This document shows, one piece after another, positions 43,866-55,100 of a DNA stretch of 64,000 bases. Position 1 is the first letter of the stretch. Every line of letters starts with the position of its first letter. The translations under genes were made by a program, and so were the position numbers. Source of the stretch: Chryseobacterium rhizoplanae. Its GTDB lineage: Bacteria > Bacteroidota > Bacteroidia > Flavobacteriales > Weeksellaceae. Under the pieces are notes generated by a model. That model did not search any database, had not been told where the DNA came from, and worked only from the letters and a program-made list of their open reading frames with translations. The stretch covers positions 186,001 through 250,000 of the forward strand of contig NZ_FXTC01000007.1 of the NCBI RefSeq assembly GCF_900182655.1. The letters are read 5' to 3'.

Positions 43866-45004
43866 TAGCAAACAGTTAATAGAGCACAAGAATAAGCGAA
43901 TCTTCCACTTTCAGGAACGCAAAGAAGTACTTTTTCTCCCTTTTTCAATGTTCCGGAATTCATGAGTTCTTCAAGGGCAATAAATATAGATCCTGCTCCA
44001 ATGTTTCCAACCTCAGAAAGATTATAGAACCATTTTTCTGCAGGGAAATCCATTCCTTTTTTAGCAAACTCTTCCTTCAGTCCGTCTTTGAAATATCCTG
44101 AAGAAATGTGAGCCAATACATGGTCAATTTTTTCCGGATCCAGATTATGTTTGTCGAAGGAAGATCTTAAACTTTCCGCTCCTTTTACAAGGATATATTT
44201 ATCAAGAATTTTAGTATCCTGTTTGATGGCAAAGATAGATTGCTTCAGCCATTCATCAGAAGGGTAATCTGCCCATGATTTCAGGCTTCCGTCTTCCAGC
44301 TTGTCACACCCTGCATACATACATGCTTCAATTTCGTGTGCGTAAGAATAGAAATCAATAAATTCTACTTTTAAGGAAGTGCTGTTTTCTCTCGGTTTAT
44401 TTTCTAAAAGGAAAGCTCCTGCTCCATCAGAAAGCATCCATCTCAGGAATTCTCTTTTGAAAGCAATGATGGGTCTTTCTTCCAGTAATTTTAAATTTTC
44501 AGCCTCGTGGTTGAATTTATCAGCAGTCATCCACGCAGACATTCTTTCGGAACCTGCACATACGGCATTTTCCTGTACACCGGCTTTTACGGAAAGGAAT
44601 CCATAGTTCAGAGCATTCATCCCTGAGTTGCAAAGACCTGTGGAAGTATTAATCTCAATAGATTTTCCGATATTCAGTTCACCATGTACCATAGAAGCGT
44701 GAGAAGGCTGGATCTGGTCTGGCGAAGTAGTTCCTACGGATAATAATTTCATATCTTCCTTTCTGAAATTTTCGTCAAAAAGTCCTTCAATTGCTTTTGC
44801 AGTAAGCTGCGCATTAGAGTGCGTAGGATTTCCCTCTTTGTCTAAAGCGTAGTATCTTGTTGTGATTTTATTATTTCTTAGGATAAGTGATTTTGCTTTA
44901 GATGGCGCATCATTGATAAGCCCAAGATAAGTCTCCATTTCATCATTCGCTACCGGCTCATTGGGTAAGTATTTTGATGCTTTTGTTATAAATACGTCGT
45001 ACAT
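43865..45004 (-). CDS. darB: DarB-type ketoacyl-ACP synthase III-like enzyme
   Basis: This 379-aa KAS III-fold enzyme has Cys125 in NTSTGLCNSGMNAL, His in HVLAHISSGYF and Asn in LSEVGNIGAGS. DarB enzymes join two acyl units into a 2,5-dialkylcyclohexane-1,3-dione, the first committed step to dialkylresorcinols. The next gene downstream of darA by 1 nt and coupled to the dehydratase-like gene by a one-base overlap. The darA-darB pair identifies this locus as flexirubin/dialkylresorcinol type. Confidence 0.92.
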   Translation of the reverse strand: MYDVFITKASKYLPNEPVANDEMETYLGLINDAPSKAKSLILRNNKITTRYYALDKEGNPTHSNAQLTAKAIEGLFDENFRKEDMKLLSVGTTSPDQIQPSHASMVHGELNIGKSIEINTSTGLCNSGMNALNYGFLSVKAGVQENAVCAGSERMSAWMTADKFNHEAENLKLLEERPIIAFKREFLRWMLSDGAGAFLLENKPRENSTSLKVEFIDFYSYAHEIEACMYAGCDKLEDGSLKSWADYPSDEWLKQSIFAIKQDTKILDKYILVKGAESLRSSFDKHNLDPEKIDHVLAHISSGYFKDGLKEEFAKKGMDFPAEKWFYNLSEVGNIGAGSIFIALEELMNSGTLKKGEKVLLCVPESGRFAYSCALLTVC

Positions 45005-45005
45005 T

Positions 45006-45920
45006 CTATTTTAAATTAATTCCTTGTAAATATCTTTTTTGTTTTTGTCTTTTAAACCAAAATATAGGGGTTGTAAGCAGGTGTAAAACCAAAACGACAG
45101 GTGAGATAATCCATATCGCCGCCATCAAATATACCTTAAAGAATTTTATCAGCAATGGGCGTTTCTCTTTTTTCTTTATAATCAGATTAGACCATACAGT
45201 GAAAATTTTATTTCCTACCTTTTCCACGCGTACTAAAAACGCACGGATTTCAATGGCTCCGTTTTTCACAAGATCCGGCTGTAAATTATTAAGGTCATTA
45301 TTATTAAAATGTCTTTCAATAATCTGGCCATACTTTACCGAGCCTGCAATTTCTTCATCGGAAACCCCTGCGGCGGGAAGCATTCCGGATTTTTCTTTCT
45401 GTCCTGTTGTAAGCCATCGAAGGATAGTTAATACACTCGTATAATTGTCATGTCTGTCTACCAGTGCAATATTCCCTACAAGTTTAGCCTGTAAGTCTCT
45501 TAAGTATACCTTTAATTTTTCCTGCGAGAGCATCCACATATTTCTGGTTCCGGAGATGGTGACTACAGGTGTGTCTTTAAGAATACGTTCTGCATAACCA
45601 CTCTTTAAAAATGAAATGATAGGAATGGATGGTGTGAGATACCATACCTGATAGCCGAAAAGAACAAGGTCGTACTTTTTGTTCAGAATTTCTTCAGATG
45701 GAGGCAGAATTTCTTTTGGAATCTGTAAATAAGACTCAGGAAAGGTGTTGAAAAAAACATCACCTGGCCAGGGAAAAGGAAAATCTTCCTTTAGCTGAAT
45801 ATTATAATAGGTTACATCGTATTTTTCCTTCTGAGCTTCAAAAGGTTTTGCAATGTTCCTCACAATATCTTCGAGTTGTCCGGTTTGTGAATAATATATG
45901 ACAAGTATATTTTTCTTCAT
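45006..45920 (-). CDS. darA: DarA-type flavodoxin-fold aromatase
   Basis: This 304-aa protein starts with a flavodoxin-like FMN-binding fold (ILVIYYSQTGQLEDIVRNIAKPF, then KKYDLVLFGYQVWYLTPSIPIISFL) and ends with a hydrophobic helix (FFKVYLMAAIWIISPVVLVLHLL) that may anchor it to the membrane. DarA oxidises the cyclohexanedione made by DarB to the aromatic dialkylresorcinol. It sits between the MMPL gene (42 nt) and darB (1 nt), in one operon. Confidence 0.92.
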   Translation of the reverse strand: MKKNILVIYYSQTGQLEDIVRNIAKPFEAQKEKYDVTYYNIQLKEDFPFPWPGDVFFNTFPESYLQIPKEILPPSEEILNKKYDLVLFGYQVWYLTPSIPIISFLKSGYAERILKDTPVVTISGTRNMWMLSQEKLKVYLRDLQAKLVGNIALVDRHDNYTSVLTILRWLTTGQKEKSGMLPAAGVSDEEIAGSVKYGQIIERHFNNNDLNNLQPDLVKNGAIEIRAFLVRVEKVGNKIFTVWSNLIIKKKEKRPLLIKFFKVYLMAAIWIISPVVLVLHLLTTPIFWFKRQKQKRYLQGINLK

Positions 45921-45962
45921 TAGTTTTCTTTAGCGTTTACAAAAGTATGTTTTTCATATTTA

Positions 45963-48900
45963 TTATTTAGTTTTAAATACTTTTAATGATTCAGAACTAA
46001 ATTGTAGTATATAATTCTCATTTTCAAACGAAGCATTCTTTGTATTGACAAAAATGATGGTGTCAGGAAGATCCTGAATCTCATTGAGGCTGAAATCATC
46101 ATGCGAGATCAAAAGAACATCAATCTTTTTACTCACTTCCGAAAGGTCATTTATATACTGTATCTTTCTTCTTTTTACCAGATAGCTGTGCGCCGCAATT
46201 GCTCTCTTTTCGTCACTTTTTATCAGAGAAAAAATTCTTCGGCTGGCCTGATATAAAGTTAATAATGCATCTTTTTGTCCGAAGTCATCAGCCATGTGAA
46301 GGATGTTGGCTTCATTGGAAATATGCTTATTCAGTTCGAAATATACTGATTTTTTGGTGTTGAAGTCTTCTTTTACTTCATTTACCACTTCACTGTCTTT
46401 ATAAAGATAGCTCAGGAACAGTTTCTTTTTAAAATAATTTTCATCCTCGATCTCTTCTCTCAGTTTTGCAAATTCTCCCCTGAAATAGGCATTGATTTTC
46501 TTTGTTCTTTGTGAATAGGTCTTGCCGAAGCTCATATCGTCTTTGCTGATTCTGCTTCCTACTTTTACGGTAATGCTTCCGTCATAGATAATGAAGTCCC
46601 CTTTTGGTAATACTTCAGAGTTTCCATGAATATAAAGAGGAAGTACATCCAGTTCAAATTGCTCAGCTAGATAAAACGCACCTTTATGGAATCTTTTGAC
46701 ATCATTGGTATATGATCGTTCTGCTTCAGGAAAAACAACAAGAGAATATCCCTGTGCAATTTTTTCTTTCAGCTTATCCATTCCATTTTCAATTCCCTGG
46801 GAAACCGGATAGAAGCCTAATGCTTTCACCAGTTTTCCGAAAACAGGAGAATCATATACCCAGTCATTCACCAGATAGATGATTTTATGAGTAGCCATGG
46901 CAATCGCCAGAGTATCTAAGAAAGACGTATGGTTGGCAATAATAACGGCAGGTTTGCTGAAGTCTTCAGCGGTGTTTTTAATGACTCTTTTCTTTACAAA
47001 GGGTGTTATGTAAAGAACTGATGTTAAAAATTTAGCCAGGATCAGTTTGATGATGTCTAATGTCTTTCCTTTCGCATTTTTAATAAATAAACTTCCGAAA
47101 GCTGAAAATACCAATCCACCTAATCCGTAGTATAAAAACGAAAATACAGCCCTTAAAAATAGCCTGAGGGTAATAGGTGATAAACCTTTTTTCGCCCGGT
47201 TGATAATAAATAACCTGAACCAGAAAGGATATAAGGTAGAAGTAATGATGATCACGGAGAACATTCCAATCAGGGCTACTAATGCTAAAGAATGCAGCGC
47301 AGGGTGCTTGGCAAAGATTAGCGATCCAATGGAAAGAATGGTGGTGAAAACAGCAAGAATAATGGATGTTCTGTAAGTTGGCAATTCATTTTTTCCTGTT
47401 GTGTGCTCTTTTTGCATAGCCTGTGTCAGGAAGATACTGAAATCATCTCCCACTCCAAAAACCAGTGTACATACTACAGTACTGAAAATATTTAACTCTA
47501 ATCCTAGGAAATAAAGTATCCCAGCTGTTACAATTCCCGTTAAAACAATCGGGAACATAGTAAGAATGGTGAGCTCAAGATTTCTGAAGAACACAATTAT
47601 GGTAAGAACAATTGCTAAAAGAGAATAATTGATCAGCGTATTGAAATCTCTCTTTAGCAAGCCGAGGAAATTTTCGTTCATCTGCTGGCGGTCAATGGCA
47701 AGAGCATCATGTTTCTTTTCAATATCTTTAATGAAGGCATCTCTTTTGTTTTCGTCTACTTTTACCACATTGGAAACGGTGTAAAAACCATTTTCACTGC
47801 TCATGAACTCTGAGATCTGAAGAGCCTTTATCTTTTCATAGTCTTTCAGGCTTAATGAAGTATAATTTTTATGCAAAGCTTCATTGAAGGTATCAAAAGC
47901 CGAACCGTTGAATCCAAATTTATTCCCGTTACTGATCAGCTCAGAAATAGTCTGACTCTTCTTAGAATCATTCCAGAAGCTGTTCCATTTTTCAATCTTT
48001 TTTTGCTGGTCCTTTTCCGAAAGAACAATGCTTCCGATAGAATTGTAACTTAATATTTTACCCTCTTTTTTCTCTTTTTCAAGGAAGCTGCTTAACTCAG
48101 AATTTCGGGTTAATGCCTGCTCTTCAGAATTTCCATAAGAAATTGTATAAATAGATTTTGAGGTAATATCAGAAAGTTTCTGAAGTTTGGCTTCACTGAT
48201 TTTCAGATCTTTTGGAATATAATTAAGATCACCAATATCTTCATTAAAACCTACATGTCGGAATCCGAACAGGCAGGCAAGAATGATGACAGAGCATCCT
48301 ATAATCAAAGGCTTGTTTTTCTCATAAGGATAAGATCCTATCTTGTCTATGAAATTCGTGTTGAGGTGTTCTCCATTTTCTTTGGGTTTATACAGCTGAG
48401 GAACAATAATCAATGCTGAAACTGAGGAGAGAATGACGGTGATAGCAGCAAAAAGTCCCAGATCTTTCAATGCCTCAGAACGTACGAAAACCAGGCAAAG
48501 AAATGAAACGGCTGTCGTTGCACTGCTCAGTATAATAGGCTGGGTGATTTCCTTATAAAGCTCTTCAATATTGTTGTTGTGCTTATAATGAGTAAGAATA
48601 TGGAGGGCATAATCTATTGTAATCCCAATCAGAATAGCGCCCACACTTAATGAAATTGCTGAAATTTTATCTTTAATAAAATAAAGGACCAATAAGGCGA
48701 GAAGTACAGAGAATACTGTTGGTAAAAAGACAATGATGGGAGTAAAGAAGTTCCTGAAATAATAGATCAGAAGGATCAAAAGAACTGTCATAGAAATTAC
48801 TACCGTATTCTGAATATCTTTTTTGATCTGTTTAGCATTGGCTACGGCAATCACCGGAGAACCAAAATAACTGATTTCTGTTTTTCCTTTGAACTGTTTA

Positions 48901-49616
48901 TTAATGCCGTCTTTTATTGAGTTGAGCTGGTCTACAAAAACTTCATTGGCTTTCGTATCATTACTTTTATTTTTAGGGTCAATAAAAAGTAACAGGTTTT
49001 TTCCGTCTTTGGTTACAATATAGCTGTCTTCAAGCTTGAAATCCTTGCTGATGTTTAAGGCATTTAATTTTTTAATCCCTAAAAAAGTAAGTCCCAAAGG
49101 GTCTTTTTTTATAAATTCTTTGGTAACAAGACTTGTGGGAGAAACCAGCGAGATATAATTATTCTCTACCTGCTTGGCAATGCTGTCTTTCTGAAGTTTG
49201 CGGTCTATTTCCCTGTAATCATTTTCATTAAGGAATAATGGTAAGTTTTGACTGACGAAATCAAATGTTTCCGAGATCTCATTATCATTCACTTTACCCT
49301 GAACAGAACCTATATACTTTTGTAAAGGCTCTATCTTCTGTAAAAAAGTATCTGCCGTTTCGGAAAGCTGGAAGCTGTCTTCACCGGATTTATTCTCTAT
49401 AATAACGATGATCTTATCCGAAAAATTAAGCTGCTTAAGAACCTTTGCTGTAAGATCAGATTTTTCATTTTTAGGAATGATCTGGTTGATATCTTCCTCA
49501 AAATTGATCTTTGATGCAAAAAAAAGGCATAAAACAGCAATTCCTAAGGCTGTAAGTACAGATAGGACTTTATTTCTGGAAATCAGATAATATAAAAATA
49601 TAAAAAAACGATGCAT
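45963..49616 (-). CDS. MMPL/RND exporter fused to acyltransferase and C-terminal domain
   Basis: This 1217-aa protein has three parts. Residues about 1-830 form an MMPL-type RND transporter with two six-helix halves and two large extracytoplasmic loops (SVGAILIGITIDYALHILTHYKH; TLVFGVGDDFSIFLTQAM). Residues about 870-1080 are a PlsC-like acyltransferase with ANHTSFLD (NHxxxxD, near 893) and VVFPEAERS. The last ~130 residues (NILHMADDFGQKDALLTLYQ...) resemble a degenerate Rossmann or methyltransferase domain. It probably exports and acylates a lipid such as the pigment. It has a well-spaced promoter and is first of the darA-darB operon. Confidence 0.9.
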   Translation of the reverse strand: MHRFFIFLYYLISRNKVLSVLTALGIAVLCLFFASKINFEEDINQIIPKNEKSDLTAKVLKQLNFSDKIIVIIENKSGEDSFQLSETADTFLQKIEPLQKYIGSVQGKVNDNEISETFDFVSQNLPLFLNENDYREIDRKLQKDSIAKQVENNYISLVSPTSLVTKEFIKKDPLGLTFLGIKKLNALNISKDFKLEDSYIVTKDGKNLLLFIDPKNKSNDTKANEVFVDQLNSIKDGINKQFKGKTEISYFGSPVIAVANAKQIKKDIQNTVVISMTVLLILLIYYFRNFFTPIIVFLPTVFSVLLALLVLYFIKDKISAISLSVGAILIGITIDYALHILTHYKHNNNIEELYKEITQPIILSSATTAVSFLCLVFVRSEALKDLGLFAAITVILSSVSALIIVPQLYKPKENGEHLNTNFIDKIGSYPYEKNKPLIIGCSVIILACLFGFRHVGFNEDIGDLNYIPKDLKISEAKLQKLSDITSKSIYTISYGNSEEQALTRNSELSSFLEKEKKEGKILSYNSIGSIVLSEKDQQKKIEKWNSFWNDSKKSQTISELISNGNKFGFNGSAFDTFNEALHKNYTSLSLKDYEKIKALQISEFMSSENGFYTVSNVVKVDENKRDAFIKDIEKKHDALAIDRQQMNENFLGLLKRDFNTLINYSLLAIVLTIIVFFRNLELTILTMFPIVLTGIVTAGILYFLGLELNIFSTVVCTLVFGVGDDFSIFLTQAMQKEHTTGKNELPTYRTSIILAVFTTILSIGSLIFAKHPALHSLALVALIGMFSVIIITSTLYPFWFRLFIINRAKKGLSPITLRLFLRAVFSFLYYGLGGLVFSAFGSLFIKNAKGKTLDIIKLILAKFLTSVLYITPFVKKRVIKNTAEDFSKPAVIIANHTSFLDTLAIAMATHKIIYLVNDWVYDSPVFGKLVKALGFYPVSQGIENGMDKLKEKIAQGYSLVVFPEAERSYTNDVKRFHKGAFYLAEQFELDVLPLYIHGNSEVLPKGDFIIYDGSITVKVGSRISKDDMSFGKTYSQRTKKINAYFRGEFAKLREEIEDENYFKKKLFLSYLYKDSEVVNEVKEDFNTKKSVYFELNKHISNEANILHMADDFGQKDALLTLYQASRRIFSLIKSDEKRAIAAHSYLVKRRKIQYINDLSEVSKKIDVLLISHDDFSLNEIQDLPDTIIFVNTKNASFENENYILQFSSESLKVFKTK

Positions 49617-49635
49617 TGCATGTAAATCAAGTCTG

Positions 49636-49643
49636 CAAATTTA
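49636..49643 (-). promoter_or_regulatory. Promoter of the MMPL-darA-darB operon
   Basis: TAAATTTG on the minus strand is preceded, after an 18-nt spacer, by TTG (49664-49662), giving both halves of the Bacteroidota consensus. It lies about 20 nt before the ATG at 49616. Confidence 0.65.
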
Positions 49644-49729
49644 ATTTTTTAAGTATTAGTTCAAAATAGTTGGAGAGAAGTTTTGACTGAAAATCAATAA
49701 AATATTCTAGGAAGAATGAAAAAATATTC

Positions 49730-49737
49730 TACTTTTG
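49730..49737 (+). promoter_or_regulatory. -7 element TACTTTTG for the membrane-protein pair
   Basis: This is a perfect TAnnTTTG 71 nt before the ATG at 49809; no -33 TTG at the usual distance. Confidence 0.45.
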
Positions 49738-49808
49738 CAAATGTTCCCCTTTAGAAAAATGTATTTTAAATCACAATTATTATTAAAAAATAAGAATCTG
49801 TTTTAGAT

Positions 49809-50816
49809 ATGTTGAAAAGAAATGATGAAAAAATAAACGGATATCTATTTGTAATAGTACTTCCGATTCTGCTGTTTGCCATGTCTTATTATGGATTTGA
49901 GTCTTCCTATACAAGACTGAAAACATCAGAAACAACTCCCGACTTTTTATTTTCCTCGGTATACGCTTACAGGGTGATTCCCAATTACCTGAGTGTGCAG
50001 ATGACAGATCTGATGTATAACCTGATCAATGGCCCTCTTTCTTTCTTCAAAGATTTTCTGACAAAAAACGGAACGCCTTTTTATCATGGGCTTTTCCTGA
50101 TGAACAGCGTGTTTTTTATTGGATGCTCCCTGATCTTGGATGCTGTGTTTAAACTGAAATCTACAGGTCTTCTGCTCAATATTAATGCAAGAAGAATTAT
50201 CCATCTTTTATCTGTTTTTTTTATCGTAATTACTCAGTATGCACCAACAAATTGTGATACTATTGCACTTTTCTGCTATCTGGCCGGTGTGTTTTTAACA
50301 CTGAAGTATTTAGATACCAGGAAAAATGTTTTCTTTTTTATTCTCATTGGTCTTATCGCAATCTCTACCTTGGTAAGAGAGACTGCCTGCCTGAATATTG
50401 CTTTTTTTGCCGCAGTATTTTTTAATATTGACGAATTGAAAAAAGGGAATTATCAGGTGATCTGGAAAATAATACCACTGGTTGTTGCATTTCTTGTTCC
50501 TTATCTGGGATTAAGGGCTGTACTTGTGAAGGATGAAACTACATTCGTAGAAGGCTTTTATATCAACAGGAATTTTTCCAGTCCTTTCAATCTTGCGGGA
50601 TTGATCTTTGCCATCATTGTGATTTACTTTATATACAGGCTTTGTACTGACGAAGAAAACAGGTCTGTTTTTGGAAAATATTTTTTCTTTTCAATTCCTT
50701 ACCTTATCATGATTACTTTAGTAGGGTTGTTTTGGGAGGTGAGACTTTTTCTGCCATTAATTCTAACGGGAATTATCACAGCATATCATCAGTTTAAAAA
50801 AACATCAGAGATTTAG
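49809..50816 (+). CDS. Polytopic membrane protein, unknown function
   Basis: This 335-aa protein has about nine predicted membrane helices (for example YLFVIVLPILLFAMSYYGF and HLLSVFFIVITQYAP) and short charged loops with LVRETACLN. It lies one base before an EpsG-like gene and shares general character with it, suggesting both act on a polysaccharide. I recognise no catalytic motif. Confidence 0.7.
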   Translation: MLKRNDEKINGYLFVIVLPILLFAMSYYGFESSYTRLKTSETTPDFLFSSVYAYRVIPNYLSVQMTDLMYNLINGPLSFFKDFLTKNGTPFYHGLFLMNSVFFIGCSLILDAVFKLKSTGLLLNINARRIIHLLSVFFIVITQYAPTNCDTIALFCYLAGVFLTLKYLDTRKNVFFFILIGLIAISTLVRETACLNIAFFAAVFFNIDELKKGNYQVIWKIIPLVVAFLVPYLGLRAVLVKDETTFVEGFYINRNFSSPFNLAGLIFAIIVIYFIYRLCTDEENRSVFGKYFFFSIPYLIMITLVGLFWEVRLFLPLILTGIITAYHQFKKTSEI

Positions 50817-50817
50817 C

Positions 50818-51957
50818 ATGAGTTTATTACACCCATATTATATTATTGCAATCCTCTATATGCTGTTTTTCAGTATTCAGGAGGTGTATGGAAAGAAGGT
50901 TGATAAAAAATGGTTCTGGTTCCTTGCTGTGTATTTCATTATTATTGTCGGGCTTAGAAATGAGGTAGGTCCTGATTACGGAAGTTACAAAGGAATTTAT
51001 ATTTACTCTGACACCAAAAGCTATTACAGTATCTTTATGAAGATGCTCCATATGGAAGGATCTGAAAACCTGGATGTTGAATGGCTGTACACGCTGATTA
51101 ATAAAATACTCCTCAATTTTTTTAACGCACCTTTTTATATGTTGACTCTGGTCATTGCTATTTTTGCGATGATCTTTAAAGTAGAATATACAGAAGACAA
51201 TACATTTTATCCCTTTACTTTTACCCTTTTTATGTTTATTCCCAACTTTTTTATCGGAGAAAGTGGGCAGATCAGACAAAACCTGGGAACTTTTATTGTT
51301 TACTTTGCAATACGGTATATCAAAGAACGGAAATTCTGGCATTACTTATTTTTTATATTTATAGGATCAGGTATACACAGTGTATGTTATTTATTCCTGC
51401 CTATGTATTGGCTGGCTCGCGTTCCACTGAACAAAACGGTGATGCTGATTATGATCATAGGCTCTGTATTTCTATCTCCGTTTGAAATATACAGGAGTTT
51501 TGGTGGTTTCCTGGATGGGATGGCCTCGAATAGTACACTTGTAGAAGGTTTCAACGGATATATGGATGAAACGGTACAGCGATTGAATGGTGGTATCGGG
51601 ATTCCGGAGGTAATGATGGCGATCCTGACCTTCTTCCTTTTTGTTTTTGATACTAAGATGAAAGAGCTTTATCCTTATTATGAATACCATAGAAACTATG
51701 CGGTGATTGGGATTTGTATGTACTTTATCTTTAGAAATAACCCTATTTTCTCATCGAGGCTTGCAGGAGCGTTCATCGGGTTCTCGTATATCATTATTCC
51801 AAATGCCATGTATGTTGTTTCAGCGAGGACCAAGAACATGATTTATGCATTTATTATTTCACTCGTTGTCTTCAATTTTGTCGTCTTCTCACTCTTTAAT
51901 AATATTAAAGCGGGGCGATTTTCGATAGACCGTTATAAAAACCACATTCTTCCATAA
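50818..51957 (+). CDS. EpsG-like polysaccharide polymerase family protein
   Basis: This 379-aa protein has about ten membrane helices. IIVGLRNEVGPDYGSYKGIY, near the N-terminus, is the R...G.DY..Y segment typical of EpsG/Wzy-like proteins, followed by EWLYTLINKIL and FFIGESGQIRQNLG. Members polymerise or assemble exopolysaccharide repeat units at the inner membrane. It pairs with the preceding gene and is followed by a strong terminator. It lies 10 kb from the exopolysaccharide genes at the end of the window. Confidence 0.78.
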   Translation: MSLLHPYYIIAILYMLFFSIQEVYGKKVDKKWFWFLAVYFIIIVGLRNEVGPDYGSYKGIYIYSDTKSYYSIFMKMLHMEGSENLDVEWLYTLINKILLNFFNAPFYMLTLVIAIFAMIFKVEYTEDNTFYPFTFTLFMFIPNFFIGESGQIRQNLGTFIVYFAIRYIKERKFWHYLFFIFIGSGIHSVCYLFLPMYWLARVPLNKTVMLIMIIGSVFLSPFEIYRSFGGFLDGMASNSTLVEGFNGYMDETVQRLNGGIGIPEVMMAILTFFLFVFDTKMKELYPYYEYHRNYAVIGICMYFIFRNNPIFSSRLAGAFIGFSYIIIPNAMYVVSARTKNMIYAFIISLVVFNFVVFSLFNNIKAGRFSIDRYKNHILP

Positions 51958-51977
51958 TATTTATAAGATGAAAATAT

Positions 51978-52006
51978 AAAGACAGCTTTTAAGCTGTCTT
52001 TTTTTG
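51978..52006 (+). terminator. Terminator after the EpsG-like gene
   Basis: AAAGACAGCTT (51978-51988) pairs perfectly with AAGCTGTCTTT (51991-52001) and runs into further Ts. Confidence 0.88.
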
Positions 52007-52160
52007 TAAAAAGGTTGTTCATGTTTGTACTGTTTACTAGTTTTGTTTTGAATTATTAATATCATAATTCAAATATGCTATTAATATTTATAAAATAAAT
52101 CTCTTTTTATTGAAATAGGCTTAAAAATTGTATTTGGATAATGACACTAAATTATAAGGT

Positions 52161-55100
52161 ATGAAAAGGTTAGCTGGAAAATTAGCGGCAGTCTTCTGTC
52201 TGATACCATTCAGTATTTGTTTGAAAGGTAATATCGGAGGAAGGCATTCTTCGGTTGGACATATAAGAGCAATATCCGTTGCTAAAAATGTGGACTCACT
52301 GATCAGGCCGGCGTACGAATTGAAAAAAATATTTCTTCCGGATTGGAAAAAAGCACCCAACAGCTACATCTTTGATCCCGGTCAGAATAGTGAAGGCTTA
52401 CTGGTTCCGGTAAAGAAAGCATATGCGATGTGGGAAGGAGGCGGATATCTCAACGGGAATGGGATTCCTGCAGGAACAGTGACTGCAGATGTACTTTGGG
52501 AAGATGCTCATGGTCTTATAAAATCCGGAGTAAATTATGCTCTCGAAATAATAGGAACAGGCCAGGATGCTAAAATAAAAGTTCCTATTAACAAAACAAA
52601 AGAAGGAAATGCTGTGGTTGCCTTTAAAGTAAATGGAGAAATCTATTGGAGCTGGCATATCTGGGTTACTGATGATCCTACAAATGGAGCAACCTACCGA
52701 AGTTTCAATCCTGTTAAAAGGATGAAATCAGACGGAACAACTGAAGTGATTCCGGACACAGATTGGAAATGGATGGACAGGAACCTGGGTGCACTTACCA
52801 GTTCTATCACCGCATCAGACTGGAACAAAAGTATAGGACTTCTTTACCAGTGGGGAAGAAAAGATCCAATTCCACCATTGGTTACCAGAGGAAATGATTT
52901 CTACGAAGCTTCAGGATCTATAGGAAGAGTCAGACATAGAGGAGCTAAAAATATGACTAATGCTGTGAGTATTGATGATCTTAGAAAATTTGTATTACTT
53001 TCCGCGGCGGAGGTTACCAATAACTTAAGGCTTTCTGTGAAGAATCCGCTGAGTCTTATCTATGTCAATAAGGAAGATAATTCCGGCCAGGCTTATTACA
53101 ATAATAATGTCAATCTGCCTGTCAATTGGTTTGGGAAATCTACAACCTTACCTACTAACCGGCTTTCAGAGCTTAATCTTTGGTCTGATAATGCACAGGG
53201 AAAAATAGAAGCTGTTTACAATACCGATGACAAAGCAAAACCTTATCGGGATAAATCTTCATATGACCCATGTCCCAACGGATGGCGTATACCCTCTATG
53301 CTGGTAGCAAATCTTGCCTCCGGATCTTATGTGGATGATATCAGAATAGACTTTTCACCTTTCGGCGTAAAAACCAATATGGCGAAAAATGTTTTTGAAA
53401 CCAATAAATACCATATTATAAAACCTACGAATGCTGGACTTCCTGCATTCATGACAGGGTTTAAGGTGTATCCTAATCTTGGTTTTGATCTTTCTGCAGT
53501 TGGGGGATACAATATGGGAATCTTTCCAGGAAATGGACAGCTTATCAGAGGAGCTCATGCGGGACAGTATAGTGATCAGCATCATATTGCATTGTGGACG
53601 GCTACCATGGCCCGCCAGTTCGATGCTTCTCCCGCTGTTACCGTTAGAGGGCTTTCTATGATTCCGGATAAAACGCAGCCAGATATTCCGGACGCTAATT
53701 ATCCCAATATCAAGGGGCGTTATTATTACTTTCCTATGTCGGTAATGTATACCTCGGATGCCAACGGATGCAGATGTATAAAAGATCCTTTATACCTTGT
53801 CAATGATTATGATTTTCCTACAGAATATCTGCCCGCAGCCGCAGAATATAAAGAAGGAATCGACAACCCTAATACTTACCAGATTGTTAAAAGCGGAACC
53901 GCCGCTGTCATTGAAATACCGGTAAGTAAGGCATTTTCAGTACAAAGTCAATTGTTGAATAATGTAGAGATACTAAACTCTTCCAACTTTAATAATTTAA
54001 AAGGAAATGTTCTCTGGACTACGAATACCGGTCTTATCAGTAAAATTTCAATAGTCAATCCGTCACCTTCTTCGCTGCAGGATCTTACTAATTCAAAAAT
54101 AGCTGTAGAAATAGCTCCTGATCAGAGTGGAAATGCTGTGGTGACCCTGCATAACGGAAGTATATCAGCTCCGGTATATTGGAGCTGGCACATCTGGGTT
54201 ACGGATTCTCCTGTACAATCTTACACCTATACTACAGAATCTCCGGAAGTCGTGACAAATTATGTAAATTATGTGAACAAGGCGGATGTGATATTACAGA
54301 CTACTTTTATGGATCGTAATCTTGGGGCAACAGATGCTTTTCCTAATGTTGCAAATCCTCTCGCGCCCACCGCCGAAGAACTGATGAAGATCCGGGCTTC
54401 TACAGGATTGCATTATCAGTGGGGAAGAAAAGATCCTATTCCTGCTTTCCAAAATGCGGATAACAGAAGTTTCTACAATATTTCTTTAGGAACTGCTGCT
54501 GCCAATGGAACTATTTCCTATGCTGCACTCGCTCCGGCTGATTATAACAATCTTTCCGGTAGTTATATTGTTCCTTACAATACCTATGCTGCTGCATCAA
54601 ACGTACAGATTACAGACAAGCCGGTAGACAAGATTTCCAAAATACTGTCTTATTCCGTTAAAAATCCTTTGGTGTATATGATTCCAAGTACTTTTGCTCC
54701 TTATAACAGCACAACTCCTAACTATACCAACGGAACAGACTGGCTGGCAACAGAACCAAATCTGGCGCCTGACAGATGGGGAAGAGGAGGAGAGAAATCT
54801 CCTTTCGATCCTTGTCCGGCAGGCTGGCGAATTCCCGATCTGATGAATGTTGCCTTGGTTTCAGGAAGTGATTTCGGGCAGACTCCCTGGTATAAAAAAG
54901 ATAAAAATATAGCCACATCATATACTATAGCAAATGATTACTTAGGAACCAGAGTGAGAAATTCAACCAACGCCACCGTAGGATATATGTTTAATAATCC
55001 TGCATATGCTTTAGGAAATTATCCTGATTCCGGATCCAGAGGTTTCAGAAGTGTGATTGCCAATCAGGCGGCTCAGGGAACCTTTAATGTCCTTAATTTT

